A stretch of 64,000 nucleotides of DNA from Spirogloea muscicola (taxonomy: Eukaryota > Streptophyta > Zygnematophyceae > Spirogloeales > Spirogloeaceae). The notes under the pieces were generated by a model. The model did not search any database. It saw only the letters and a list, made by a program, of their open reading frames with translations, and was not told where the DNA came from. Numbering within the stretch: the first letter of the stretch is position 1; each line of letters starts with the position of its first letter. Below are positions 19,860 through 30,534 of this stretch, one piece after another. Both the position numbers and the translations under genes were made by a program. The stretch spans positions 87,679-151,678 of the forward strand of contig WELB01000204.1 in NCBI GenBank assembly GCA_009602725.1. Reading direction: 5' to 3'.

Positions 19860-20511
19860 CCGTTTATTTTTTGGCTCTCAAACGTAACAACCTGCCCCTA
19901 CACAAGCAAAGACCGGTGGGAGCTTTGGATCGGTGATGCCCAGTAAGCAAGGTGCAGCCCTGCTGCTGCCTGCTGCCGCAGCCCGTCGCCGGCAGAACGC
20001 TGCCGGCTCGCTACGAGGCGTCCATGGCTGGCCCTTGGTGGACTAGCTGCTGGCTGGTGCTCAGTAGGTGGAGATGCTGCCTGAGGGCGGCGTAACAGGG
20101 CCAAGTCTTCCGCTGCGCTGCCGCGCGAGTGCTTTGCCGTTTGAGGGCTTTGGCTCCTAAGAGCCTACAGCCGAACTCAACAAGGACAACTCCTAGTGCT
20201 CCGCCATGCCACCCCTCCTCCAGGGCTGTGTTGAGGTCGCCCCAAGGCCACCCAAGGGTGGGCCGCCCGAGGACCCCGAGAGGCGGACCTGTACGAGGGA
20301 AGCCCACCCCGAGGGCGGGCCGCACAAGACCCAACACATCCCGAGGGGCGGGCCGCACAAGGCCCACCTCGAGGGGCGGACCTGGACCAGGGTGGACACC
20401 GAGCCACCGGGCCCCCCATGCGGGATCAACTTGGCAAGGCTAGTCGATTAAGTGCCATCAGGTAAGCGGTAATCACACTAGCTAGCGCACACAAACGGTG
20501 AAATTGCTACA
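19860..20511. mobile_element. Composite D-type LTR next to element F, with opposed halves
   Basis: The left half (to about 20,200) reads in plus orientation (CTTCCGCTGCGCTGCCGC, CAGCCGAACTCAACAAGG). The right half reads in minus orientation (CCACCCCTCCTCCAGGGCTG, GTCGCCCCAAGG, then GAGGGGCGGGCCGCACAAG repeats). It ends ATTGCTACA at 20511 against a polypurine tract (TACCTCCCCACTTG). It serves as the 3' LTR of element F but has been rearranged. Confidence 0.5.
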
Positions 20512-20733
20512 TACCTCCCCACTTGAATCGTCACGTCCTCGGGAACAAGAAACGACCATTACATCCGACGGGTGAGACCTCTGTGTAGCGGAGGGAAATC
20601 ACAACCTCTGCAAAGTAGTCCGCAGAGTAGCCGAGCAATTGGCAAAAGTGGCGGCAGGCTCCCTAAGTTGTGCTCAGTCTGATATAGCCGACTCGTTTTG
20701 CAGGACACTAAGGGGTCTTGCGCCCACGGAAGC
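20512..20733 (-). pseudogene. Element F chromodomain remnant
   Basis: Next to the polypurine tract, the minus strand shows a decayed chromodomain matching element B's (positions corresponding to VGYIRLSTT and AEVVISLRYTEVSPVG) broken by stops. It is interrupted at 20733 by a solo LTR and continues at 21622. Confidence 0.5.
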
Positions 20734-21621
20734 TGTGATGTCCCCACCCATTACGTGACGCGCTTATTTTGGGTTGATGGTAACACATAGTAACGGTGCG
20801 CGGCTCAGTGTCGTTATACTCCCGCGCCCCACCGACGCGCGCAGTGACGCGCGCGCGACTGACGCGTGCAGCGCGTGGGCGAGGCGCGACGGTGACGCGC
20901 GGCGCGCCGCCACGCGCTTCCAGAGAGGAGCTGCTCGGCGGTGCCGCCGCCGCGCAGCCGGAGCCGCCGCGCCGCCGATGCCGCGCCGCTCTCAGAGGAG
21001 GAGCTGCCCGGCGGTGCCGCCGGACTTGTAGTGACACGCATGTGACGCGTGTGGCACCGCGACGCGCCTAACGGCGCCGCGCCGCGCAGGGCGGCGCAGC
21101 TTCCAGAAGGTAGCCGCGTGGCGTGGCTCTCGCGAGCCACCTGCCCACACAATCGTGTCCCCCATGTCGGGCCCGACTTCCGAAGGTGGGCCTTGTGGCG
21201 AGCCTCCCAGAGACCCCTGGGGAATGTGGCACATGAAGCACTATAAGTAGGGCTAAGACCAGACTCGGGGTACCCGGTCCAAGTCAGCGAAGGCCACGCG
21301 AGAGAGAGAGGCGCGCAGCCCTGCTGCCGCCTGCCGACGCAGCCCTGCTGCTGCCTGCTGCTGCAGCCCATTGCCGCATCCCGTCGTTGCGGATCTTCAT
21401 CGGCTCTTCTTGGATAAGACTGTGACTGCTTCCCTTGAAGACAGTTGCTGGCACCTACCTGAGAGGTGAGTCGTCGCCAGTCAGCGGCGCCTCAGGGCAA
21501 AGCATTCGGATGCGTCGTATCCGTTGTGCTTCTCTGTGCTCGGGCTTTCCTTTAAACCCCAGCGACCGAACACAATAAGGACGATCTAACCCCAACTGTG
21601 CGTATAGTTCAGAATGTCACA
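20734..21621 (+). mobile_element. Solo type-A LTR in element F
   Basis: 888 bp, TGTGATGTCC to AATGTCACA, flanked by GAAGC (20729-20733) and GAAAC (21622-21626), a TSD with one mismatch. It is colinear with 5582-6516. Element F's chromodomain/integrase similarity lies on both sides. Confidence 0.7.
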
Positions 21622-22205
21622 GAAACTGTCCCGGTGCACAAAAACTCCTCCACCTCGTACTCAAGCACATCCTCAAGCAGAGAGGAGAGGTGGGCGCGGT
21701 TGGACACGGCCACCCTGATCAGACCGGAGCTGGGACACGTGGACTACGTTGTGGGTCTTCCAAACGGTGTGCCAAGCTCATAGTCCTTGCCAACAAGGTG
21801 TAACGCGGAGAAAAGGTCCAAACCACTTGGTTATCAACTTACGCGTACCCACTGCCCGTAAGGAGAACGGCTTTGTACTCACGTTTAAGGCATTAAAGCA
21901 CTTACATCGAAGGACATATCATTCCGGTCAGCATATATCATTCCGGTTAGCATAAGCTTTCTGCCTCCTCTTGGCCAATCTAAGAATGGCCGGGCCCGTC
22001 GTTGGGCCTCCAAGCGGGTGGGTGCCAGTGAAGGCGACAGCCGCTGGAACACGATCCGGCCTCCCCGCCTGCAGAGGTGCTCGGGGATGCTAACGGTACT
22101 TGAAAAAGAGCGTGTTTCTCTAGTGGACTCATGACAGGCATTGGTCACAGCATCCTGGGCCGGCCCTACAAATTCATTCGAGTCGGTCTGACTTGGCTTT
22201 GACAA
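21622..22205 (-). pseudogene. Element F integrase C-terminal remnant
   Basis: The minus frame at 21885-22205 has VTNACHESTRETRSF, RLEAQRRARPFLDWPRGGRK and DRNDMSFDVSA, matching the integrase tail of elements A, B and D. A decayed chromodomain start follows toward 21640. No catalytic residues remain. Confidence 0.55.
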
Positions 22206-22249
22206 ACTGGCCGGAGCATGTCCTCCAGAACCCGAGTCAAATTGGTCAA

Positions 22250-22345
22250 TGTTGCCGTTCTAGCTTTCCTCGAGAAGGCGTGCGGTGTGAGCTGATATGT
22301 GACGCCTCTTTTGACTGGCATTGGTGCTGTAGAGTTTCGCCCGTC
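22250..22345 (+). pseudogene. RNase H fragment on the opposite strand
   Basis: The plus strand encodes FPREGVRCELICDASFDWHW, clearly related to LPREGVPFEVFCDASLTGIG of element B, including the first catalytic Asp. It lies 45 bp from a minus-strand integrase, so the two parts are in reversed order and orientation. Confidence 0.55.
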
Positions 22346-22539
22346 TGGCCACATTACCCTCCCATCAATGCGTACATGTGGTATCTGCGGCGCGCGCCAT
22401 TTGGGTGCATTCTCCCGCGCGCGTTGTCTTCTCCCGCCAACGATGTACCGCTTGGCGTGACCCCTGTCTTGGTATCCTCGAGCAATACAGAAACACTACA
22501 AGTCTTGAGCCGAGACCCGACCTCGAGGAGTACGGAGCG

Positions 22540-22819
22540 GTGGAGCCCAAGAGTGGCGCAGCCTGCTGCTGCCTGCCGCCACAGCCGCCGCTGCAGCCTG
22601 CTGCGGGCCTGCTGCGGGGAGTCCGTGGCTGCGCCCCTTGGGGGACAGCTGCTGGCTTGCGCCCAGGAGGTGGAGTCGCCGCCTGACGGCGACGCCACAG
22701 TGCCTGTCTTCCGCTGCGCCTATGCGCCAGTGATATACCATGTAGAGGGTTGGCTCCTTAACCCCCGAATCTAGAAAGGACGACTTACTACTAAATGCGT
22801 GTAGGTGCATTTTGTTACA
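22540..22819 (+). mobile_element. D-type LTR 3' half
   Basis: Shares CCCAGGAGGTGGAGTCGCCG, CCTGTCTTCCGCTGCGCC and GGTTGGCTCCT with the solo LTRs at 7610-8658 and ends TTTTGTTACA at 22819. The upstream half is not recognised. About 22,346-22,540 shows no gene. Confidence 0.55.
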
Positions 22820-23019
22820 GCTTGGCAATTGCCATCCGGTGTTCGGGCATCAGTAAGCGACCTCTAGTGTGACTTGTGGTTGTCGAGAGGGTCAGCTTAG
22901 CAGCAGGTGATATACGAGAGGGCAGTGGCTGTGAGAGGCCAGCCTAGGCAAGGAGTGGACAAAGCATGAAGGGGCCAGAGAAACGTTGACGCACACAGGG
23001 AACCAAGTAGCTACGAAAT

Positions 23020-24090
23020 AAACAGTAACCCCTGTTGAGCAGCCGCAGGTCGGAGAGACTACTTTTCCGGTAGTGGGTCCTCTCTGGCCAGGGCCAGAGA
23101 CTGCAGGCAATGCGCGACCAGCACGCAGATACAGTGCGCGTGCCATTGAGATCTGCAGCGAGACTGACAGGCACATGCAATACGCCTGCACGAAAGAGCC
23201 TGCTATGTCGAAATCTGCCTGCTTCCTGTGGAACCGGCGGATACAGCGCTGCGCTTCTTCACCAGAGCTGGTGAAGAAGCTCGAGCCACCGAATGCCAAG
23301 CGCCCCGTAAACGTCGATGGCGAGCTGGAAAGACTCGTCCTCCCGTGGGTTGATCCGCATAATTCATCTCCTTGGTCCGGGCTGCGCAGGCCACCTCATG
23401 CCCAGCCTTGGAGGCAGATTGAGTGGAGTGGTCACGGTCGAATGAGTTGGTTGTCACCACCACGTCCATGATGGAGCATGGGCCGCCAGCCAGTGGAGTG
23501 GCCAGGAGGTCGACCCGTCTGGCGTGGATACCGTTACCCTTCTGTTGGAGCGGCAAACCGAGGAGTTCTCTGCAGCCACCGAGAAGCTCCACGAGGATGC
23601 CATGCATGGCGTCGCGGAGGAGGTCGTGCGCCGCCGTCCGCCCAACACCGTGTGTATATCGTAGACGTGTGCCGCCAAGTTCGCAGCCTCGGCCCTGCTC
23701 GCTAACACTCGCGTTGAACCACTCCCTGAGGCAGGGCGGCAGCAGATCGAGGAGCCGGTGGACGGCTGTGCAGAAGGCCTGGGCCGGGATGGTGAGCGCG
23801 TCATGTAGCTGATTTCATGAAGTGGGAAGGCCATCAGCCACGCCGCTGCCCCAGGTGAGGAGGCCGCCCGCAGTCGAGCGCGCCCGCGCAGGTCGGGCTC
23901 TGGGAGCAGGGCGGTGGCGACGGCCACCTTGTCCAGGGCGGCCGTGACGCTCGCTTGGACGCGCAGGTCGGCGGGGAGTGCGAGATGCTCAAAAGATACC
24001 CCCTTTCCTGCCAGGTCTGGGTGCTCCGCCAGCATTTCCTGGTGGCCGAGCAAGCGACAGCCACAAAGGCAGCGTACCCGTACCCACCTC
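23020..24090 (-). pseudogene. LINE family 1, longest C-terminal copy
   Basis: On the minus strand, fragments in three frames follow the family order. An upstream part (about 23,860-24,090) contains LALPADLRVQASVTAALDKV and AASSPGAAAWLMAFPL, probably the thumb side of RT. Then come a lost zinc segment, ARRVDLLATPLAGGPC with IMDVVVTTN (compare RRVDLVAS and ADVVTTDVV at 56 kb), and RAGRALPAVSG with SDLRLLNRGY. It has stops and frameshifts throughout. It extends further upstream than any other copy here. Confidence 0.6.
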
Positions 24091-24389
24091 CACCACCGCC
24101 CGCTCCAGGGCGCGCCGTCCTTGGACATGCATCGCTGGGACAGGAAGCGGCGGTCCCCGTCTGTGTGCTTGCCTTTATACATTTCCTTCTCCCCTTGCAA
24201 CTTCACAAAGCATAAGAAAAGAGAGACAGCTCTTGAAAGCGGGCGAGGGCTGTTAAACGCTAGCACACGTAATTGAGAACGAGGTCAGGAAGAGCTGGAT
24301 AGCTTAGAAACCACTAAGGATGCCTGCTCATTATTCCTAGTCAGCAGCTGCATCTTGAAGCCATTTCAGAAAAGGGAGTGGCCCTGACA

Positions 24390-25660
24390 TATCTCGACCC
24401 CTGCAGACAGGCAATAAGGCGGTCGATGTCCTTATTGGGTTCGGACGTAGGAGTTTAGAACCAAACCCCTACACCGTGAAGCACCTCGCGCCTCAGCGCG
24501 CAGCGGAAGTCTTGCCCTGTGGTGACGCCGTCAGGCGGTGTCTCCACCTCCCGGGCACCAGCCCGCAGCTAGCCCACCAAGGGCCGGCCACGGACGTCTT
24601 GCAGCGAGCCGGCAGCGTCCTGCGGCGGCGAGCTGCAGCAGCAGGCGCAGCAGCAGGGCTGCGCCGCTCTCGGGACTTCACTGATTAGAACTGGTGCTCA
24701 GCTCTCAGCCCCCAGACTCCTAGTGCTCCCGGTGCCGCCCCCCCTCAGGGGCGCATGGGGTCGCTCCATGGCACACCCCACGGGGCGGGCCGCGTGCGGC
24801 CCGCCCCGAGGGGCAGGCCTGTCGAGGTCGAGGGGAAGGCCCCGCTGTCGGGGCCGCCGTGTCGAGGCGGCGGGGTGGACACCGCGCCACCCGCGGCTGC
24901 CGTGCACGGGGCGCCAGGGTGGACATCGTGCCACCGCGGCCCCGTGCGCGGGGCGCCAGGGCGGACACCGTGCCACCGCAGCCCCGTGCGCCTGTGGTAG
25001 ATCAGGGGTTAGCGGCCGTTACTGCTAACCACTCAATGCGGAAGCGTCTGAGGGGTCGGCTAAGCGAGGGCTGAGCGAGAGCGTCTAGGCAGCGGCTGGA
25101 GCGACGTGGGGAGCAGCATAGGGCACGGGAGACCGAGCCTGCGTGTGGAAAGGAACCCTGAGAGTGGAAGGGAACCCCGGCTCGTCTCGAGCGGGGAGGA
25201 GGGAAGTGCCCTCCTATCTACGGGTGACCAGGGCGCCTCAACAGATGCGCCGTCCTAGGTCACAGCTGGCTCTGGTGGCGGCAGATAGTCAACACTGCGC
25301 CACCAGGCTACACTGGCAGACCAATGGGCACCTACGGTGACAGGTGGTCAGCACAGACCACCGCCAAGCCCCGTGTCCGGACCAATCTACACTAACGGCG
25401 CTGCCTGGCCCTACGTGGCCCTGGCGGTGCGGCCGCCGTGGTCTACCTGGGTTAGGTTAGCACCATGGCTTTCCATTAGCCAAGTCTACCCGTTAACCTG
25501 ATGGTTAACCCCGGATTCACAACAGCGCCGGGCGCCAGGGTGGACACCGTGCCACCGCGGCCCCCGTGCGGGACCGCCTGGCCAGGCCAGGTCGGCCACG
25601 TGTAATCAGGTAAGCGTAACCACCTGGGTTAACGCTCACAGTAAGTGGGAATGTGACAGG
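24390..25660 (-). mobile_element. D-type LTR relic with G+C-rich repeats
   Basis: Minus-oriented LTR blocks: GGTTCGGACGTAGGAGTTTA, GCGCAGCGGAAGTCTTGCCC, CTGTGGTGACGCCGTCAGGC, CTCCTAGTGCTCCCGGTGCC. Repeats around GGGCGCCAGGGTGGACA (about 24,915, 24,955 and 25,530) follow. Boundaries are uncertain. There is no internal region, and 25,080-25,520 shows no recognisable gene. Confidence 0.5.
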
Positions 25661-25669
25661 GCCCCTACA

Positions 25670-26110
25670 GCCTGAGGCGGCAGCTAGGGCACGGCCAGCA
25701 CAAACAACAAGGCACGTGCCAGACAATGCTGCAGGAAAGTGATGCCGTACACCAGGGCCTTAGAGCCTGTGGCGTGAAACGTTTGCCTGCTTCCCATGCT
25801 GAGATAGATTATTCTGGACCTGCATCCCTAAGGCTTTGAGCTGGAAAAGGTTAGCCCAAGAGAGCATTGACAAGATCCAAAGGGGTTCGCACCGAAGTGT
25901 CCGCTTCCAATCAATGTCTACTTGCAAAGACGGGGGATTAAGATGACTCTCTCCTCCGGTTGCATTCATCAGTATATATCGCTCGTGAAAGTGACATGTG
26001 CCCTTTAATCAGCAGGCGCCCGATGACAAGCCGTTTGAGGACAGTCATTCGGCTTATCGAAGTCAGAGGTAAGCACATCTACAAAAGTGGGCCGTTGCAG
26101 CAAGGCCGAC
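25670..26110. repeat. Conserved flank of LRR copy A
   Basis: This stretch recurs near LRR copies: AATGCTGCAGGAA and CACCAGGGCC (also 41,340 and 61,530), ATCGCTCGTGAAAGTGACAT (also 31,020 and 61,796), and GTGGGCCGTTGCAGCAAGGC at 26087 (also 31125, 33715, 42252 and 61888). It is non-coding and duplicated together with the gene. Confidence 0.7.
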
Positions 26111-26375
26111 CCTAGACCCGTCAGTCTTTTACGGCCATCACTTTCTCACATTTCTATATGTATGCTGCTTTCATCGCTCCCGTTCTGCGATGTGAGGATG
26201 CAAATGGCAGTAAAGCTTGCAGCAATATCATTATGGTCCAAAGAATGCTGGCACTCATCATGTGGTATACAAGCAGATGGCAAGAAAGACATGCTAATCA
26301 GTGATAGCATATGCATGGACACGTGCTGGTTGCATATCCGTAGTCCGTGACAAGCAAAGCAAATCCTTGACATTA

Positions 26376-28281
26376 TTAGTCGTGATTGCCATCACGATGG
26401 ACTTTATATCTGTCCACAAATGCAGGCGAACCATGAAAATACGGGGAAAGCCGCCAAGAAGGCGAGTCAAACACTTCTAAGCAGCCACGTGTTGGAATTT
26501 TTAGTTAGCGGGACTCTACACCCTAAGAGATGGCAAGTAGCAGCTAAGCCGATCTCGCAAATAGTTGGGCAGGTAGAGAGTATGTCACCAAGAAGAACAG
26601 TCAAGTCACATTCGGGCCAGCACTGGATGTGCAATGCCTGCAATTGTGAACAAGCACTGACCAAGTGGCGGGCGTGCATGGGCTGGCAGGAGAGACTCCT
26701 GACAGAGTCAAGCTTAAGCCTGCTCCACGCTTCCAAAAGGCCAGGAGCATCTCTAGATCTGGAGCCAAAGGCCAATCATCTGTATCTGTATCTGTATCAG
26801 GATCAGGAACTCCAAGCTCAAGACCAACCAGGCAGCTAAGACTGCTGAGCACCTCCACCAATACCTTGCTGTCCATGAGAGAGGGCGACTCAGATCTAGA
26901 GCCAGAGATGCTCAAGGACGTGAGACTTGGGCACCATTGTCCAAAGGACAGGAACTGCCGCTCCGCCATGTGCCAATAACTTGAGAGGAGCGAGCATTTA
27001 AGGGAGCGCAGGAGTGGCAGCTTGTGGTGGTGAGGAACAGCGGCCTTCTCGAAGCTGACTTCAAATAGCTGGAGTGCCTGCAGACTGGGGGTGCACAGCA
27101 AGAGGAACTCTAGCAGATGTGGCCAGTTGATGGTCCAGCGCCTCAAGGTGAGCGTAGTGAGGAGTTTCATCTGGCTTCTGGGATTGGCTGACGAGGAGTC
27201 CAAGTCTTGCCCTCCTAAGTCAAATGTATCAAACTCGTACCTCCCTTCCAGGGAGAGATCGCGCAATCGCAAGAGGTGACTGAGGCAAGAGTTTACTAAG
27301 GCACGTAACACATGTGGCTCTCTTAAATCCAGGAACAATGATACTACCTCCAGGTGTGCCAGACCAGGCAGCTCTCGCAGCTCGGCACGCAAGTGCCCGA
27401 CCCAGAACCGGTCACTGACCAGCTTGGTGAGGAAGGGGCGCTCTGCCAATATTCTCAGCGGCAAATCTGTGGACAGCCCTGAGCAATCTCTCAGCTGTAC
27501 ACTCTGAAGCTGGCGGCATTTGGCTGCAATCTGCAAGATCCCAGAGGCCGTAACGGTGCTGACGGTTGCCAGCTCGAGCACCCGAAGCTGCTGCAAACGG
27601 TCTGCCACGGAACGCAAGCCCTCGTCTGATATCGAGGTGTAGAGATACAAATAAGCGAGCTAGAGAAACGTCAAACGGCGGCAGTGTGTCGTGATGATGC
27701 GCATGTCCCCGTCTGCCAGCACGTGGTGTTGCATCGTCAGTAGGCCGGGAGTCGAGGCTCTTCTGCGAACATCAGGCATTGCCCTTCTGCAGACATTGCA
27801 GCTGCAGTCTCAACGTACGGTGCAAGTGAGATGACGGGCTGCGCAGTCAGCAGAGCGGCGCAGAGGGCTGGCGCTGTCGCTCACCTCGCACATCCGCACT
27901 TTGCAGGGCCAGGCTCTCGAGCGCCGTGAGCCGAGAGAGGCTGCGGCCCGGGCAGTCAGGCCCGTGCAGGTTCAGCCGCGGAGGCGGGGCGTGTGCTCGA
28001 GGGCAGCGAGGTCTGCCTCGCCATCCGCATACAGAATCATGTGGAGCTCGGTGAGGCCCGGGAAGGCCGCCAGGAGGCCCGGGGCCTCGCCCGGCGGGCG
28101 GCCGGCGAGGCCGAGGCGCTCGAGCGCGGGCGCGGCGGCCGCCGGCGNGCCTCGACGAAGCAGGCGGCGCCGCTGCGGGCGGCGGCGGGGCGAGCGACCG
28201 TCGCGCGCCGCATCACGCGCTCCAGCAGCTCGTCCGGCAGGAGCTCGATACATCCCGCCGCGGTGGGCCTCCCGGCGGACA

Positions 28282-28282
<1 letters not shown>
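26376..28282 (-). pseudogene. LRR copy A (F-box/LRR family), frameshifted
   Basis: The start is ATG at 28282 in GCCGCCATG context. An F-box start follows (LPDELLERVMRRAT), then one N at 28148 that removes the F-box end, then the first LRR unit (LERLGLAG, FPGLTELHMIL) up to GTGAGC at 27879-27884. The main LRR part (26601-27650) has LRVLELATVSTVTASGILQI, CSGLSTDLPLRILAERPFL, LAHLEVVSLFL and SLTSLSIS. One base lost near 26,755 and one gained near 26,495 break the frame. The conserved last residues HRDGNHD precede a TAA at 26376. The gene would encode an F-box protein with about ten cysteine-containing LRRs, probably a ubiquitin-ligase substrate receptor. Confidence 0.6.
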
Positions 28283-28317
<35 letters not shown>

Positions 28318-28639
28318 TGTGCAGCTCGAGACTCCTCGGCAAGTATTGAAATGTCACTTTCAGCGCTTTTTAGCCCCTCCGGACCCTTTTGTCACATTCT
28401 CCTCGCGCTGGCTGCTCACAGCCCCTGCGCCCTTGTGTCGATGTGCTTGCCCGTGTACTGACGGCCTGACGTCTTGGAGGGTTCGGCCCACTGGACCCAC
28501 TTTCAGGACCCTAAATCCCTCCAGGGTGTGCGGGGGTAGCCCCAAGCCCCACCAGGTCGGCGTCGTTTGCAGGGCATGCGGTCGGCCTGGCAGCCCGGGC
28601 AAAAGAGAAAAAATTTGCCGATCACCCGGTCGGTGATGA

Positions 28640-29091
28640 GTTCGCGGCCCTGGCGATAGATGTTCACGGGGCCTTCGGCAGCCGCTGGCTGGATCTCCTC
28701 CCCTCAGCTCATCTGACTTCCTACTGCTGACACGGGGGTATTGAGGGCGCCCTGTCTGCCTAGCCTTTGGCTCCGTCATGAACACCTGTATGCATCTGGC
28801 TGGCATTTCACAGCCGATTCTTTCATATCAGCAGCCGCTTTCCAGCGGCTTGCTTGGCAGGCTATTGATCGGCGGTCGGGTCTGCCCGGGGCGCTGCCCG
28901 GCTTCAACGCCGCCGGGTCGCTCGCCCAGGTCTTTCGCATGCGCTTGGCGGTATCGTTCCAGCGATCCATTGCCCACGCTGTCCACACGCGCGCAGGACG
29001 CGCTCTGGCCGCGGCCTCCGGGTTTCGGCGGAGTGCCTCCTTCCCTGCCTCGAGCTACTCGGACCTGATGTTGCTCACTCGCGGGTACTGA
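28640..29091 (+). pseudogene. LINE family 1 C-terminal fragment
   Basis: A short piece near 28,640-28,700 (FAALAIDVHGAFGSRWLDLL) and then 28741-29091 ending AGRALAAASGFRR and SDLMLLTRGY before a TGA. The part with FNAAGSLAQVFRMRLAVSF is intact. It is a truncated, frameshifted copy of the shared 3' coding end. Confidence 0.6.
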
Positions 29092-30021
29092 GCTTCCCTA
29101 GTATGTTGTCGTGATTGGTAGAGTAGAGGAGTCCTTCCTCGGCTTCTCATTCTTCGGCTTTGGACATTGTCCATTCTTTTTTGGGCTGGCTTTGCCAGCC
29201 CCTCTTTCTCTATGGGCGAGCCTTCTTTCTTTCACACCGCGAGGGGCGGGCCGCACAAGGGTGGTAGGACAATCGTTCGCTGCTAAGAGGCTAAAGAAAA
29301 GCGCGGCCGAATTGACTGGTGGCTGGGAGAAGCCAGCCCAAAAGGAATGGACAAGGTCAAGAGGAGCCGAATGGCGCAAAGCGAAGCACTTAGGTGAAGC
29401 ACTAAGAAAGACGCGCACTAATGGCGCAGAAAGCAGGGGACTAAGTGCTAAGACGACAAGGAGGCTCTCAACAGAGCTTCTGTCGCCACAGGTCCCGTCA
29501 GGGAATGTGACGGACCGAGGCCCGGGTGCGGATTCACGCAGGACCACCTGGGGGCCACAGGAGACCCCTGGAATCATGTGAGTACCCGCCGCGAGCCACC
29601 TGGGCCCGTGTTGGGGTCTACCGGGAGGTCACCTGGCAAAGCCAGGTCAGTCAAGGACGACAAACGAGAGAAGGCGCGCGGTGCGCATAATGTGAAAGAA
29701 GGCTCGCCCATAGAGAAAGGGAGGCCCATTCAAGCCAATACATTTTAGGCAAAAATTAGTGCAAGAAATAAGGCTACATAAACCAAAACCCTATGCTAAG
29801 GTGCCTGAGGTGATAGTGTGACGTTAGTACCCACGGGTGAGCACATGCGAATCCGACAAGCTAAGTTGGGGAGCCGAAAGAGAGTGGCTCTCCCAAAAGG
29901 GGTGTCGTGCTAAATCCCGTCGACTGCGTATTTGTGTCGATATGACTAAGGCAGCTGACCTGGCTTGACACGTGGCTTCCTAGGCTGTCTCATTCACTTT
30001 TGTGTGTGATTCACGCTAAGG
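29092..30021. other. Intergenic stretch with LINE hairpin tail and LTR scraps
   Basis: GGGCTGGCTTTGCCAGCC at about 29183 is a family-1 LINE tail hairpin. GAGGGGCGGGCCGCACAAG at 29241 is an LTR scrap. 29,700-29,815 (CCAATACAT, CCCTATGCTAAG, CTGAGGTGATAG) repeats at 60,120-60,215. No gene is supported. Confidence 0.5.
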
Positions 30022-30534
30022 ATGGAGGACCACTTTTCTCTGTTTCTCTCTTCTTTTTCCACTCTCGGTGACCGCTCAAATGTGGACGACGACAACAACG
30101 ACAACAACAACATCGACCGCACATCAAATGCGGGCGACAACAACAATATCGACCGCACATCAAATGCGGGCGACAACAACAACGGAGCGACTACAAGGGC
30201 CCAGGCCCACACGCGACGCCGACCGTCAGAAGACCGTTCGAGGCGCAACGAGGGAAGCCCATCTGAAGGTACATCGACCACCCACAAGACCGTGAAGGTG
30301 GGCGCTACAGAAGCGGTGGCGGGGCGATCGTGGAACGGACGGCTGAAGATGACCATCCTACGGTCGAGCCAGCCCCTACGACAGATGACGGCCCACGACA
30401 GCCGACCATCCAGCTTAGCCAACCAGCGTAACCGACGGCCGCACCTGGCCTATCAGGTAGCGCTAGGGTTTCGCCGCGCCCGGCCCAAGTCGGGGCGAAC
30501 AGCCCTTGCAAAGCAGTCCGCTTTGCAAGTCTGA
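30022..30534 (+). CDS. Asp/Asn-rich open frame with 12-residue repeat, unknown
   Basis: 170 codons from ATG at 30022. The N-terminus has a short hydrophobic Ser/Leu/Phe stretch (HFSLFLSSFSTLG, too weak for a sure signal peptide). An acidic Asp/Asn run follows, then two copies of the 12-residue unit NNNIDRTSNAGD (36-bp DNA repeat, about 30104-30180). The rest is a basic Arg-rich tail. No known domain. The frame may be a chance opening in a repeat, since there is no homologous copy in this window and no flanking gene signals. Confidence 0.25.
   Translation: MEDHFSLFLSSFSTLGDRSNVDDDNNDNNNIDRTSNAGDNNNIDRTSNAGDNNNGATTRAQAHTRRRPSEDRSRRNEGSPSEGTSTTHKTVKVGATEAVAGRSWNGRLKMTILRSSQPLRQMTAHDSRPSSLANQRNRRPHLAYQVALGFRRARPKSGRTALAKQSALQV

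Noticed and set aside
28263-28316. Polyalanine N-terminus of the LRR proteins
   Set aside because: The GCC run lies just before the conserved ATGTCCGCC in good initiation context, so it is more likely 5' UTR.
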